Below, piece by piece: positions 36,276 through 44,121 of a DNA stretch of 64,000 nt. The stretch is from CAVALG01 sp045576295 (GTDB lineage: Bacteria; Bacillota; Clostridia; Oscillospirales; Acutalibacteraceae). The notes under the pieces were generated by a model. It was not told the origin of the DNA, did no database searches, and was given only the letters and a program-made list of their open reading frames with translations. Position numbers and translations under genes: made by a program. The stretch is taken from assembly GCA_045576295.1 (NCBI GenBank), contig JAZNGF010000021.1, positions 1-64,000 on the forward strand, given 5' to 3'. Each line of letters starts with the position of its first letter. The stretch's first letter is position 1.

Positions 36276-37040
36276 ATGAAATTTTTAAAAAGTACTTTAT
36301 GTGTGGTTATTATCCTAACGCTTGCGTTTTCCCTTGTGGGGTGTGGTGGCAATTCTATTGCCAAAGCACTTGATATGAAAAATTTCGAAACAGTGCAAAT
36401 AACCGCAAGCTACCAAATGGAAGACCTTGAGGCAGAGGAAGAAGAAACCACATCATCCAGTGCCTCCTCTGGAGAAACCTCATCCGACGGGGTTATGTAT
36501 AACGATGTAGAAATGGATGAAAATTCCGAATCAGCCGAACTTAACGAAGATTTAAAATATAAAAGAAACGGCAGCACATATTATGAATATGCATTTGGTA
36601 ATGAGTTCTACTTTTTCGAAGAAGGCGGAAAGCATTACCGCATAATTTCGCAGCCTGATTATTCAAACCCTGAAGCCTTCCAAAACCTTTGGTATAAGCA
36701 AGAAGCAACCGAAGAAGCATTTAAAAGCGCAACCACATTTAATTATGATGCTTTTGAATCTTTAGAGAAGGATTTCTTTAAAAAGAAGGGTAACACCTAC
36801 ACTCTAAAGCAGGAATATATCAACGAGTTTATAAACGACCTTTTAAAAATGGATATGGCCGATGAGGATTACAGTAATCCAAGTGTAAGGCTAACGGTTG
36901 AGGATAATCAGATAACAGAGATGTGCATTAAATTCTTGCGTGAAGAGCGTTATCAGTTTGAAATAACCTATAATATTATTTACAATGATTTAAAGGTTAA
37001 GCTCCCGGAATGCACCGATAAAGAACTGATACTTTATTAA
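36276..37040 (+). CDS. small secreted lipoprotein of unknown function
   Basis: 254 residues with a type II signal peptide and lipobox LVGC (Cys about 23). An acidic Glu/Ser/Thr-rich linker follows (EEEETTSSS region) and then a mixed alpha/beta domain. No family recognised. The layout resembles other Clostridia lipoproteins exposed on the membrane. It follows the dockerin gene after a terminator and has its own AGGTGA-like (GGGTGA) ribosome binding site. Confidence 0.7.
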   Translation: MKFLKSTLCVVIILTLAFSLVGCGGNSIAKALDMKNFETVQITASYQMEDLEAEEEETTSSSASSGETSSDGVMYNDVEMDENSESAELNEDLKYKRNGSTYYEYAFGNEFYFFEEGGKHYRIISQPDYSNPEAFQNLWYKQEATEEAFKSATTFNYDAFESLEKDFFKKKGNTYTLKQEYINEFINDLLKMDMADEDYSNPSVRLTVEDNQITEMCIKFLREERYQFEITYNIIYNDLKVKLPECTDKELILY

Positions 37041-37046
37041 TAGAGA

Positions 37047-37079
37047 AAAAACGGCAAGTTAAAAACTTGTCGTTTTTTG
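37047..37079 (+). terminator. intrinsic terminator after lipoprotein gene
   Basis: AAAAAACGGCAAGTT pairs with AACTTGTCGTTTTTT around a short loop, directly after the stop codon. Symmetric A and T runs allow it to act on both strands. Confidence 0.8.
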
Positions 37080-37136
37080 TGCGAAGGTATGGTCGAAAGG
37101 TGTATATGTGCAAAAAATGCCCCTAAACAATGTAAC

Positions 37137-37529
37137 TTATTGCGACTTTTTAAAAAAATACGGCCCACACAGGTCGCCGTTATGGGTTTTAATATATGTC
37201 CAGGAATAATCATTGGCAACCACATAAAACTCATTCAATTCAGCATCGATCTTCTCGGCTGTGTTAAATTGATGGGGAAGTTTATTTGTTACGCCGTTGC
37301 CGTTATACATATCGCAGCAAAAGCAATCGGCCTTTATTGCTTGGTTAAAAGCTTTACGTGCATTATCTCCAATCAACAGCTCATCACCTTCAATGAGTTT
37401 GTAAGAAAACACATGCCAAATGAATTGATCTGTGGCATATTTCTTGATTTGATCTTTCGTAAGTTCAGATGCAAAGTGACGTAACCACTGGTTTATAAAT
37501 TTTTGCTTTGTCATCGAGAATTTAGCCAT
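37137..37529 (-). CDS. DUF4275-like small protein
   Basis: 130 soluble residues. FINQWLRHFASEL and the aromatic motif FIWHVFSYKLIEGDELL, with DCFCCDMYN and DYSWTYIKTHNGDLCGPYF, resemble the DUF4275 family of Bacillota, a group without known function. The family call is from memory of the WHVFS motif and is uncertain. ATG start with a GGGGAT site. Stands alone between a lipoprotein gene and tRNA-Arg; the tRNA terminator lies just upstream of its start. Confidence 0.6.
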   Translation of the reverse strand: MAKFSMTKQKFINQWLRHFASELTKDQIKKYATDQFIWHVFSYKLIEGDELLIGDNARKAFNQAIKADCFCCDMYNGNGVTNKLPHQFNTAEKIDAELNEFYVVANDYSWTYIKTHNGDLCGPYFFKKSQ

Positions 37530-37580
37530 GTTTATATCCCCTTTTCACCATTATAACAAAGAAGGTGTTGAATTGTAAAG

Positions 37581-37616
37581 AAAACCTCTTTTGCCTTTGT
37601 AGACAAAAGAGGTTTT
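37581..37616 (-). terminator. intrinsic terminator after tRNA-Arg
   Basis: A 13-bp perfect stem AAAACCTCTTTTG / CAAAAGAGGTTTT (37581-37593 with 37604-37616). On the minus strand it follows the tRNA 3' end. Confidence 0.8.
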
Positions 37617-37618
37617 TC

Positions 37619-37695
37619 TGGCGCGCTGAAAGGGACTCGAACCCCCGACCTTCTGATTCGTAGTCAGACACTCTATCCAGCTGAGCTATCAGCGC
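37619..37695 (-). tRNA. tRNA-Arg (anticodon ACG)
   Basis: Cloverleaf read on the minus strand: acceptor GCGCTGA/TCAGCGC, D-arm with AGCTCAGCTGGA, anticodon arm CTGACTACGAATCAG (ACG, decoding CGN after A-to-I editing), and T-arm GGGGGTTCGAGTCCC. The discriminator is G and CCA is encoded. 77 nucleotides including CCA. Confidence 0.96.
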
Positions 37696-37757
37696 AAGCA
37701 ATATTAAACTGCCAAAATATAATACCACACCTAAACTCAAAAATCAACCCAAAATTT

Positions 37758-37793
37758 AAACTTTTTTATTTTTTTAAACTTTTTTATTTTTTT
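37758..37793. repeat. 18-bp perfect tandem duplication, A/T-rich
   Basis: Two identical 18-base units (AAAC, T6, A, T7) at 37758-37775 and 37776-37793, upstream of the branching-enzyme promoter. The rest of 37696-37920 is AT-rich and has no gene. Confidence 0.8.
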
Positions 37794-37861
37794 ACTTTTA
37801 GCTGATAATCACGGCGTGCTAAACGACGATAAAAAAATTTTTACAAGATTTTCAATAACTA

Positions 37862-37891
37862 TTGCCTAATCATACCTTTATTTGATATAAT
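37862..37891 (+). promoter_or_regulatory. possible promoter for glgB
   Basis: TTGCCT (37862-37867), 18-base spacer, perfect TATAAT (37886-37891), 29 bases before the start codon. Confidence 0.55.
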
Positions 37892-37920
37892 TATTATATA
37901 TAAGATATGGAGGGATATTT

Positions 37921-39918
37921 ATGACCGAGGCAACTGTTAGTAGGATTTTAGAAATAGACCCTTATTTGAAACCGCACGAAGACGATTTAAAGCTTCGCGA
38001 AGAGCTCTACCTGAAAAAGCGAGCGGAGCTTTTAGGAAACTATAATAGTCTTTCAGAATTTGCCAACGGCCATAAATACTTTGGCCTTCACAGAACCGAA
38101 AACGGCTGGGTGTACAGGGAATGGGCTCCCGCGGCCGAGAAAATGTTCCTAACGGGGGATTTTTGCGGTTGGGATACCTGGGCCTGCCCAATGCAAAGGT
38201 TAGATAATGGTGTGTTTGAAGTTCATCTTGTGGGGAAAAACGCACTTCGCGTTGGCAGCAAGGTTCAGGCAATCGTTGTGCATAATGGCAACCTGCTTCG
38301 CCGCGTGCCACTTTATGCAACCCGCGTTGTGCAAGACCCTGTTACATATTTATGGTGCGCCGAAATTGAAGCCGATGATGATTTCGGTTGGACCGATGAA
38401 GGTTTCACCCCCGAAAAAACCCCGCTTATTTACGAATGCCATATAGGTATGGCAGGGGAAGAGGGTAAGGTTAGCTCATATAATGAGTTCCGCAAAAATG
38501 TTCTTCCCAGAATTAAAAAATTAGGTTATAACACCATTCAAATTATGGCGGTTATGGAGCACCCGTATTACGGCTCGTTCGGCTATCAGGTTTCGAACTT
38601 CTTTGCTGCATCTTCTCGCTATGGCTCGGCGGCCGACCTTAAAAAACTTATAAACGCCGCGCACAAAATGGGCATAGCAGTGCTGCTTGATGTTGTTCAT
38701 TCCCACGCCGTTAGAAACACGGGCGAGGGCCCCAATGAGTTTGATGGCACCGTTTACCAGTTCTTCCACGAAGGCGGCAAGGGCGACCATATGGCCTGGG
38801 GAACAAAGCTATTTAACTACGGCAAGAACGAAGTTGTTCACTTCCTTTTATCAAACCTTAAATTCTGGCTTGAAACCTACCATTTCGATGGTTTCCGTTT
38901 CGACGGCGTTACCTCAATGCTCTATCACGACCACGGCCTTGGCAGCGCATTCACCGATTACAGCATGTACTTTTCATTGAATACCGACACCGAAGCCGTT
39001 ACATATTTGCAGCTTGCAAACGAGCTTATCCACGAAATAAATCCGAATGCCATCACCATTGCCGAAGATATGTCGGGAATGCCCGGTATGTGCCTGCCCG
39101 TAACCAGCGGCGGAATAGGATTCGATTTCAGGCTTTCAATGGGCGTGCCCGACCTGTGGATTAAATTCCTTAAAGAATATTCCGATGATGATTGGGATAT
39201 GTTCAGGCTATGGTATGAGCTAACCTCAAGGCGCCCGCAAGAGAAAAACATTGGCTACTGCGAATCGCACGACCAGGCGCTCGTTGGCGATAAAACCATA
39301 ATGTTCAGGCTTTGCGATGCCGAAATGTACACAAGCATGGCTAAATTCACCGAAAGCCTCATTATCGACAGGGGCATAGCGCTTCACAAAATGATAAGGC
39401 TTATAACATCTTCGCTTGCTGGCGAAGGCTACCTAAACTTTATGGGCAACGAGTTCGGCCACCCCGAATGGATCGACTTCCCGCGCGAGGGCAACGGCTG
39501 GAGTTACCACTACTGCCGCAGGCAGTGGAGCTTGGTTGATAACCCCAACCTTCGCTATGAAGAACTTAATAAGTTCGATATGGCAATGATAAAGCTTCTA
39601 AAAAAAGGCAATCTTCTTAACACCGATGCCGAAAACAGATGGATGCACCAAGACGACAAGGTGATTATCTATTCCAAGGGCGACTATGTGTTTATCTTCA
39701 ACTTCCACCCAACAAAATCGTTCGAAGGGTATTTCGTTCCAACCCACGAGCGCGGCACCTATAAGGTTGTGTTATCAACCGATGATGGCGAGTTCGGCGG
39801 ATTTTCACGTGTTGATAAATTGCAAAAATATAAAACCGTTAAGGCCGAAAACGGCTGGATTGGCTTCCCGTGCTACCTGCCTTGCAGAAGCGCAATAGTT
39901 TTAAAAAAGCAAAAATAA
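37921..39918 (+). CDS. glgB: 1,4-alpha-glucan branching enzyme, GH13_8 (eukaryote-like) type
   Basis: 665-residue glycogen branching enzyme. N-terminal CBM48-type region (about 45-170; FGLHRTENGWVYREWAP), GH13 barrel (about 180-560) and C-terminal beta domain. Catalytic residues by motif: D328 in DGFRFDGVTSM, E382 in ITIAEDMSG, D451 in YCESHDQAL. The phrases VVHSHAVRNT, FDGFRFDGVTSMLYHDHGLG and GNEFGHPEWIDFPREGNGWSY are those of the eukaryotic/GH13_8 branch, not the classic E. coli-type GlgB. It introduces alpha-1,6 branches in glycogen. ATG with a GGAGGG site, monocistronic between its promoter and a strong terminator. No other glg gene is adjacent. Confidence 0.9.
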   Translation: MTEATVSRILEIDPYLKPHEDDLKLREELYLKKRAELLGNYNSLSEFANGHKYFGLHRTENGWVYREWAPAAEKMFLTGDFCGWDTWACPMQRLDNGVFEVHLVGKNALRVGSKVQAIVVHNGNLLRRVPLYATRVVQDPVTYLWCAEIEADDDFGWTDEGFTPEKTPLIYECHIGMAGEEGKVSSYNEFRKNVLPRIKKLGYNTIQIMAVMEHPYYGSFGYQVSNFFAASSRYGSAADLKKLINAAHKMGIAVLLDVVHSHAVRNTGEGPNEFDGTVYQFFHEGGKGDHMAWGTKLFNYGKNEVVHFLLSNLKFWLETYHFDGFRFDGVTSMLYHDHGLGSAFTDYSMYFSLNTDTEAVTYLQLANELIHEINPNAITIAEDMSGMPGMCLPVTSGGIGFDFRLSMGVPDLWIKFLKEYSDDDWDMFRLWYELTSRRPQEKNIGYCESHDQALVGDKTIMFRLCDAEMYTSMAKFTESLIIDRGIALHKMIRLITSSLAGEGYLNFMGNEFGHPEWIDFPREGNGWSYHYCRRQWSLVDNPNLRYEELNKFDMAMIKLLKKGNLLNTDAENRWMHQDDKVIIYSKGDYVFIFNFHPTKSFEGYFVPTHERGTYKVVLSTDDGEFGGFSRVDKLQKYKTVKAENGWIGFPCYLPCRSAIVLKKQK

Positions 39919-39933
39919 CATAGAATATTTAAA

Positions 39934-39968
39934 CGGCTGTTCCGCGAAATCGGAACAGCCGCCTTTTT
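39934..39968. terminator. intrinsic terminator between glgB and spoVB-like gene
   Basis: An 11-bp perfect stem CGGCTGTTCCG / CGGAACAGCCG (39934-39944 with 39951-39961), then T6. The genes converge here. Confidence 0.85.
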
Positions 39969-39984
39969 TATATGTATTCAAATT

Positions 39985-41469
39985 TTACCGCCGTTCGGGC
40001 AGTTTTATGCCGCCGCAGCTTACCATTATTGCTGTAAATGTGAGAATAACTGCGGCAAGCTTTATAACGCACTGCGAAATGTCGCCCTGAACCACGCCTG
40101 ATGCAAGATGCGCCGCTACGCAGCCAAGTGCCACCGAAATTATCGGCTTTGCCAAGGTGTTTATAACATCAATTTTTATGCAGCCCACCTTTAAAACCCT
40201 TGCAACGCAAAGCGACGAGGTGATTATATTGCTAACTATCATAACACCTAAAAATCCGTTTATGCCAAATCGCGGAACCAAGGCCCAAATTGCGGCTATG
40301 CGAAGCGCTGAATCAAAAACATTATATTTAAACGAATAGTTTTGCTCGTTTAGCCCTTTTAATATTCCATCGCACACACTTTCAAGATACATAAAGGGTA
40401 TAACAGGCGCGAGTATTTTAACAATATAACCTGTTTGCGCGCTTGAATAGATAATTTCGCTTAGTTCCTCGCCCGCCATAAAGAAGCAGCCCGCAACCAA
40501 AACTGCGCCGCAAAGGGTAATTGAAATAACCTTTTCACATTTGCGCGAAGTTGCGGCCGAGTGCGCCGCGCCCGAAATTTCAGGGATAAGCATGGTTGAA
40601 ACCGCCATAAGAAGTGAAGAGGGGAAGAATATTAGCGGAATTGCCATGCCCTTAATTGCGCCAAACAGCGCAAGAGCCGTTTCGCTTTTTAAATAAAACC
40701 CTGTAAGCAGGGTTGGAACGATTATGTTTTCAACCGTTTTAAGCCCCGTGGTAATATATCTTCCTGCTGTTATGGGGGCCGATATTGCTATAATCTTTCG
40801 GCAAATCTTGCGCGGGTTATCGCCGCTCTTTGGAATATTTCTTTTATCGCGAAAATAGGTGAGCGCTAATATCGTGCAGGATATGATTTCGGCAACTGTG
40901 TCGCCAACGAAAACAGCGGCCGTTGCAACGGCAAGGCCGTAGTGTGCAAACCTTGAAATCACCGTAACGGTTATTAATATTCTAACAATTTGCTCGGTTA
41001 TCTGCGAAACCGAGGGCGGCAGGGTGCTTTTTCTTGCAATGAAATATCCGCGAAGGCAGGATGACACGCCCATAAACGGGAGTGACACTGCCAGTATTTT
41101 AACAGATAGTGAGCAGCGGCTGTCGTTTAAAAATTCGGCCGCTATTATGTCAGCGCCCATAATTAGTATTATTGCCGACACAGCCGCAATTACAAGGGTT
41201 ATGAAAACCGAGCGGTGCATAATTCGTTTAACCGCGGCGCGGCCGGCGTTTTGGTTTTCTGCAATCAGGCGCGTAACGGCTGTGCAAATTCCGCTTGCCG
41301 CAAAGGTTGATGCCAAAACATAAACCGAAAAGGTGAGCTGATAAAGCCCCACGCCCTCTTCGCCTATAATTTTTGCCAGCCAAACCTTAAAAATAATCCC
41401 CGCAGTTCGAAGTATCAGCGAAGTTACGGTTAAAATCATAGCATTTTTAATAAATTTCCTGCTTTTCAA
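39985..41469 (-). CDS. SpoVB-family polysaccharide/lipid flippase-like protein
   Basis: A 494-residue membrane protein with about 12-14 transmembrane segments of the MOP superfamily. MILTVTSLILRTAGIIFKVWLAKIIGEEGVGLYQL is the typical start of stage V sporulation protein B, and LRGYFIARKSTLPPSVSQI is also conserved. SpoVB acts in spore cortex synthesis, probably moving a peptidoglycan precursor; paralogues with other roles exist, so the name is by similarity. TTG start at 41469 with GGGTGAT. Divergent from a GerA protein gene across 70 bases, so both may be expressed during sporulation. Confidence 0.85.
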   Translation of the reverse strand: MKSRKFIKNAMILTVTSLILRTAGIIFKVWLAKIIGEEGVGLYQLTFSVYVLASTFAASGICTAVTRLIAENQNAGRAAVKRIMHRSVFITLVIAAVSAIILIMGADIIAAEFLNDSRCSLSVKILAVSLPFMGVSSCLRGYFIARKSTLPPSVSQITEQIVRILITVTVISRFAHYGLAVATAAVFVGDTVAEIISCTILALTYFRDKRNIPKSGDNPRKICRKIIAISAPITAGRYITTGLKTVENIIVPTLLTGFYLKSETALALFGAIKGMAIPLIFFPSSLLMAVSTMLIPEISGAAHSAATSRKCEKVISITLCGAVLVAGCFFMAGEELSEIIYSSAQTGYIVKILAPVIPFMYLESVCDGILKGLNEQNYSFKYNVFDSALRIAAIWALVPRFGINGFLGVMIVSNIITSSLCVARVLKVGCIKIDVINTLAKPIISVALGCVAAHLASGVVQGDISQCVIKLAAVILTFTAIMVSCGGIKLPERR

Positions 41470-41539
41470 AAAATATCACCCATAAATATATATTATTTGG
41501 TAATGATATATAGGACTAAAACTTTAAAGGGGATTATTT

Positions 41540-42946
41540 ATGAACGCAGACGGTAAATATTTAATTCAAAAAGTATCTAACGATTTAGCCGTTGACCTGA
41601 ATTTCGACATAGTGCGAAGGGATATAACAGTTGCCGAACGCGATGCGGCGCTATTTTTTGTTGATGGCTTCACTAAAGATGAAATTTATGAAAAAATGAT
41701 GGAGTTTTTCTTTAAGAAAAAACCAAAAGACCTTGCCGGAATAAAAAATATGCAGGAATTTTCAAAAATATATATGCCGTATATCGAGGTTGCCTGGCAA
41801 TATGAGCCTGAAACAATCGAAACGGCGATACTTTCGGGGCAGGCAGCGCTTATAATCGAGGGGATAGAGGGCGCACTGCTTATCGACACCAGGGAATACC
41901 CCGTAAGGTCGATTATGGAGCCCGAAAAGGACCGTTCGCTTCGCGGCTCACGCGATGGTTTTGTTGAAACCCTAATTTTCAACACTGCAATGATTCGCCG
42001 CCGAATACGCGACCCGCGCCTTAGAATGGAGTATATTCAGGTTGGCAATAAATCAAAGGTTGATTTGTGCATAAGCTATTTAGAGGGAACCGCCGACCAG
42101 CGCATAGTTAACACCTTAAAAAAGCGGCTTAAAAACATTAAAATCGACGGCGTTTCAATGACAGCGCAGGCGCTAACCGAAACAATGGTGCCAACCTTTT
42201 TCCTAAACCCGTTCCCTAAAATTAAGTTCACCGAGCGCCCCGATTATGCCAGCGCTTCGATTCTTGAGGGCAAGGTTATTGTGGTTATGGATAATTCGCC
42301 TTCGGTTATGATTTTTGCAACCTCGTTTGCCGATTTCACCAAAGAGGTTGATGATTACTATTTCTCGCCCATAACAGGCACCTTTGTTAGAACCATAAGG
42401 CTTTTTGTGTCGCTAAGCACGGTGTTTTTAACGCCAATCATTTTGTATCTGCTTAATAACGAAAATATGATTCCGGGGTGGCTGTCGTTCATAAAAATTG
42501 AAGACACCGCGCCCATTTCAACCTTTTGGCAGTTTATTATAATCGAATTTATAATCGATGGTTTGCGCCTCGCCTCCCTCAACACACCAAATGCGCTTGC
42601 GTCATCGTTTGGTATAATCGGCGGCCTTTTATTATCGGAATTTGCGATTGATGCGGGCTGGTTTATGCCGCAAGCCATTATGTATATGGCCTTTGTTGCA
42701 ATAGCCTCGTATGTACAGCCAAGTTTCGAAATGGGTTATGCAATGAAATTCGGAAGATTATTGTTGCTTATCTTAACCCAACTTTTCGATTTGGTGGGAC
42801 TTCTTACGGGAACGGCAATTATAATCATCACAATGCTTTGCACCAAAACTGTTACCGGTTATGGTTATTTATACCCGATTATCCCCTTTAACCCCAAAGA
42901 CTTTATGAAGCTGTTTGTGCGCACCAAAATTTCAAATAAACATTAG
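41540..42946 (+). CDS. GerA-family spore germination protein (SpoVAF/GerAA type)
   Basis: A 468-residue protein: large N-terminal soluble domain (about 1-290) with the family motifs SGQAALIIEG, REYPVRSIMEPEKDRSLRGSRDGFVETL and RNTAMIRRRIRDPRL-like NTAMIRRRIRDPRLRME, then about four to five membrane segments. In spores this family forms the nutrient-sensing channel (GerAA) or the SpoVAF component. No gerAB or gerAC gene is next to it, which favours the SpoVAF-like branch or an orphan. ATG start with AAAGGGG. Ends at a terminator. Confidence 0.88.
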   Translation: MNADGKYLIQKVSNDLAVDLNFDIVRRDITVAERDAALFFVDGFTKDEIYEKMMEFFFKKKPKDLAGIKNMQEFSKIYMPYIEVAWQYEPETIETAILSGQAALIIEGIEGALLIDTREYPVRSIMEPEKDRSLRGSRDGFVETLIFNTAMIRRRIRDPRLRMEYIQVGNKSKVDLCISYLEGTADQRIVNTLKKRLKNIKIDGVSMTAQALTETMVPTFFLNPFPKIKFTERPDYASASILEGKVIVVMDNSPSVMIFATSFADFTKEVDDYYFSPITGTFVRTIRLFVSLSTVFLTPIILYLLNNENMIPGWLSFIKIEDTAPISTFWQFIIIEFIIDGLRLASLNTPNALASSFGIIGGLLLSEFAIDAGWFMPQAIMYMAFVAIASYVQPSFEMGYAMKFGRLLLLILTQLFDLVGLLTGTAIIIITMLCTKTVTGYGYLYPIIPFNPKDFMKLFVRTKISNKH

Positions 42947-42957
42947 TGTTAAAACAA

Positions 42958-42986
42958 AAAACCTTCCCAGTGGGGAAGGTTTTGCT
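42958..42986 (+). terminator. intrinsic terminator after gerA-like gene
   Basis: AAACCTTCCC / GGGGAAGGTTT hairpin with a 3-4 base loop and a T-rich tail. Confidence 0.75.
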
Positions 42987-43004
42987 TTTCGATAACCACT
43001 GTAA

Positions 43005-43031
43005 ACCTCGTAGGGGTAGGTGTGCTCGACT
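43005..43031. repeat. degenerate GTAGGG-type repeat
   Basis: AACCTCGTAGGGGTAGG followed by TGTGCTCGAC; a half copy of the element seen near 61589. Confidence 0.3.
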
Positions 43032-43043
43032 GACAGAAATATT

Positions 43044-43295
43044 TTATTTGCTTCTATCTTCAAATAAACTTTCCATTGGAACATTTAAAATTTTTGCAAT
43101 AACATAAACTTCTTTATCGGTTGCGTTTCTAAGCTGACCTTCAAGCTTTGAATAGCTTGTGGGGTTAATATCACAACCCATAATCTGCATTTTTGAGATA
43201 AAATCCTTCTGTTTTATACCATTTTCTTTTCGTATTCTCTCAATGTTTTTGCCAACTAAATTGCTCGTTCCATAATCCTGCTTTCGCGTTTTCAT
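43044..43295 (-). CDS. XRE-family HTH regulator
   Basis: 83 residues, one cro/CI HTH: LVGKNIERIRKENGIKQKDFI, CDINPTSYSKLEGQLRNATDKEVYVIAKILNVPMESLF. Start ATG 43295 has AGGGTGG upstream; a GTG three codons earlier overlaps that site. It lies 57 bases downstream of the other XRE gene on the same strand, so the two may share a transcript. Target unknown. Confidence 0.78.
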   Translation of the reverse strand: MKTRKQDYGTSNLVGKNIERIRKENGIKQKDFISKMQIMGCDINPTSYSKLEGQLRNATDKEVYVIAKILNVPMESLFEDRSK

Positions 43296-43352
43296 AAAAG
43301 CCACCCTAATATGTTTTTACAAAAGTTATAAACAGACTATTATTACAAAGTT

Positions 43353-43565
43353 CTATATATTGATTTTAGGGTTGTTGGTTCGGCACATAATGTAATCCAT
43401 ACTTACATTATAGAAGTCGGCAAGTCTTATAAGTGTTTCGGTGGGGGGAACTCGTTCACCATTTTCGAATTTTGAAAGTAATGCTTGTTCGATACCCGTT
43501 TGCATTTGAACGGATACCTGTGTTATTCCCTTGCTTTGGCGTAATTTTTTTAAATTGTTTTTCAT
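43353..43565 (-). CDS. XRE-family HTH regulator, divergent from SLOG gene
   Basis: 70 residues, one HTH: NNLKKLRQSKGITQVSVQMQTGIEQALLS, KFENGERVPPTETLIRLADFYNVSMDYIM. ATG 43565 follows AGGTGAT; a longer in-frame reading would extend through the operator region and lacks a ribosome binding site. Palindromes of a shared type lie between it and the divergent SLOG-like gene, a layout mirrored at 8.6-9.5 kb. Probably an autorepressor. Confidence 0.8.
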   Translation of the reverse strand: MKNNLKKLRQSKGITQVSVQMQTGIEQALLSKFENGERVPPTETLIRLADFYNVSMDYIMCRTNNPKINI

Positions 43566-43576
43566 ACTATCACCTA

Positions 43577-43654
43577 TATGACAGTATGGCATATTGCTGC
43601 TTGAATATTATGACGTTTTGTCATATAATAATAGAAATATAACAGGGTGTGATA
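43577..43654. promoter_or_regulatory. two or three TATGAC-N5-GTCATA operators
   Basis: Inverted repeats in the divergent promoter region: TATGAC-N5-GGCATA (43577-43593), TATGAC-N5-GTCATA (43609-43625, perfect and flanked by more A/T pairing), and a weaker TATAAC-N5-GTGATA (43638-43654). The first two centres are 32 bases apart, about three helical turns; the third is 29 further. The sequence differs from the ACCC-N6-GGGT sites at 9.1 kb, so each module seems to have its own operator. Confidence 0.7.
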
Positions 43655-43656
43655 GT

Positions 43657-44022
43657 ATAAAAATAAAACGCATAGTAGTTGCAGGGTGCAGAAATTTTAA
43701 CGATTATGAGCTGGCAAAAGAATATATTGATTTTTGCATAAGCGAAATAAAAAAGACGTATGAACTCATTTTTATTTCAGGAGGTTGCCGAGGGGCAGAC
43801 GCGCTTGGGGAAAGGTATGCATTAGAAAACGGATTTGAAATTGAAAGGTGCCTTGCCGATTGGGGGAAGTTTGGTAAATCGGCGGGTCCTATAAGAAATG
43901 AAATTATGGCAGAAAAATGCGATTACATTATATGTTTTTGGGATGGAAAAAGCAGGGGTACGAAATCAATGATTAATTTAGGCATTAAAAAAGGGAAGCC
44001 TGTAAGAATTAAAAGAATATAA
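43657..44022 (+). CDS. SLOG-domain (DUF2493/YspA-like) protein
   Basis: About 122 residues of a Rossmann-like SLOG protein: KRIVVAGCRNFNDYELAKEYI, LIFISGGCRGADALGERYA (the nucleotide-binding GGxxGAD loop), and CDYIICFWDGKSRGTKSMI. Members are predicted to bind nucleotide ligands. The start is odd. The best ribosome binding site (AGGGTGTGAT) is spaced for an ATA codon at 43657, and no ATG/GTG/TTG occurs in frame near it. In-frame TTG codons at 43594 and 43618 lie inside the operators and lack a ribosome binding site. I give the ATA-based start as the minimal coding part. Divergent from an XRE gene. Confidence 0.7.
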   Translation: MKIKRIVVAGCRNFNDYELAKEYIDFCISEIKKTYELIFISGGCRGADALGERYALENGFEIERCLADWGKFGKSAGPIRNEIMAEKCDYIICFWDGKSRGTKSMINLGIKKGKPVRIKRI

Positions 44023-44057
44023 AAACCAACAATTTATTCAAGCAAAAATTTATAAAA

Positions 44058-44100
44058 AACACCGCCTGTTCACCCTGTTTAGGGGTGTTAAGCGGTGCTT
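44058..44100. terminator. hairpin terminator between SLOG gene and aro operon end
   Basis: Nested pairing CACCGC...CACCC / GGGTG...GCGGTG with short internal loops, A-rich before and T-rich after. It sits between convergent genes. Confidence 0.65.
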
Positions 44101-44121
44101 TATCTGTTTAGGATGTAAATA

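Noticed and set aside
37522..37740. Open frame overlapping the tRNA-Arg gene on the minus strand
   Set aside because: It reads through a clear cloverleaf and its terminator, with no ribosome binding site and no recognisable protein.
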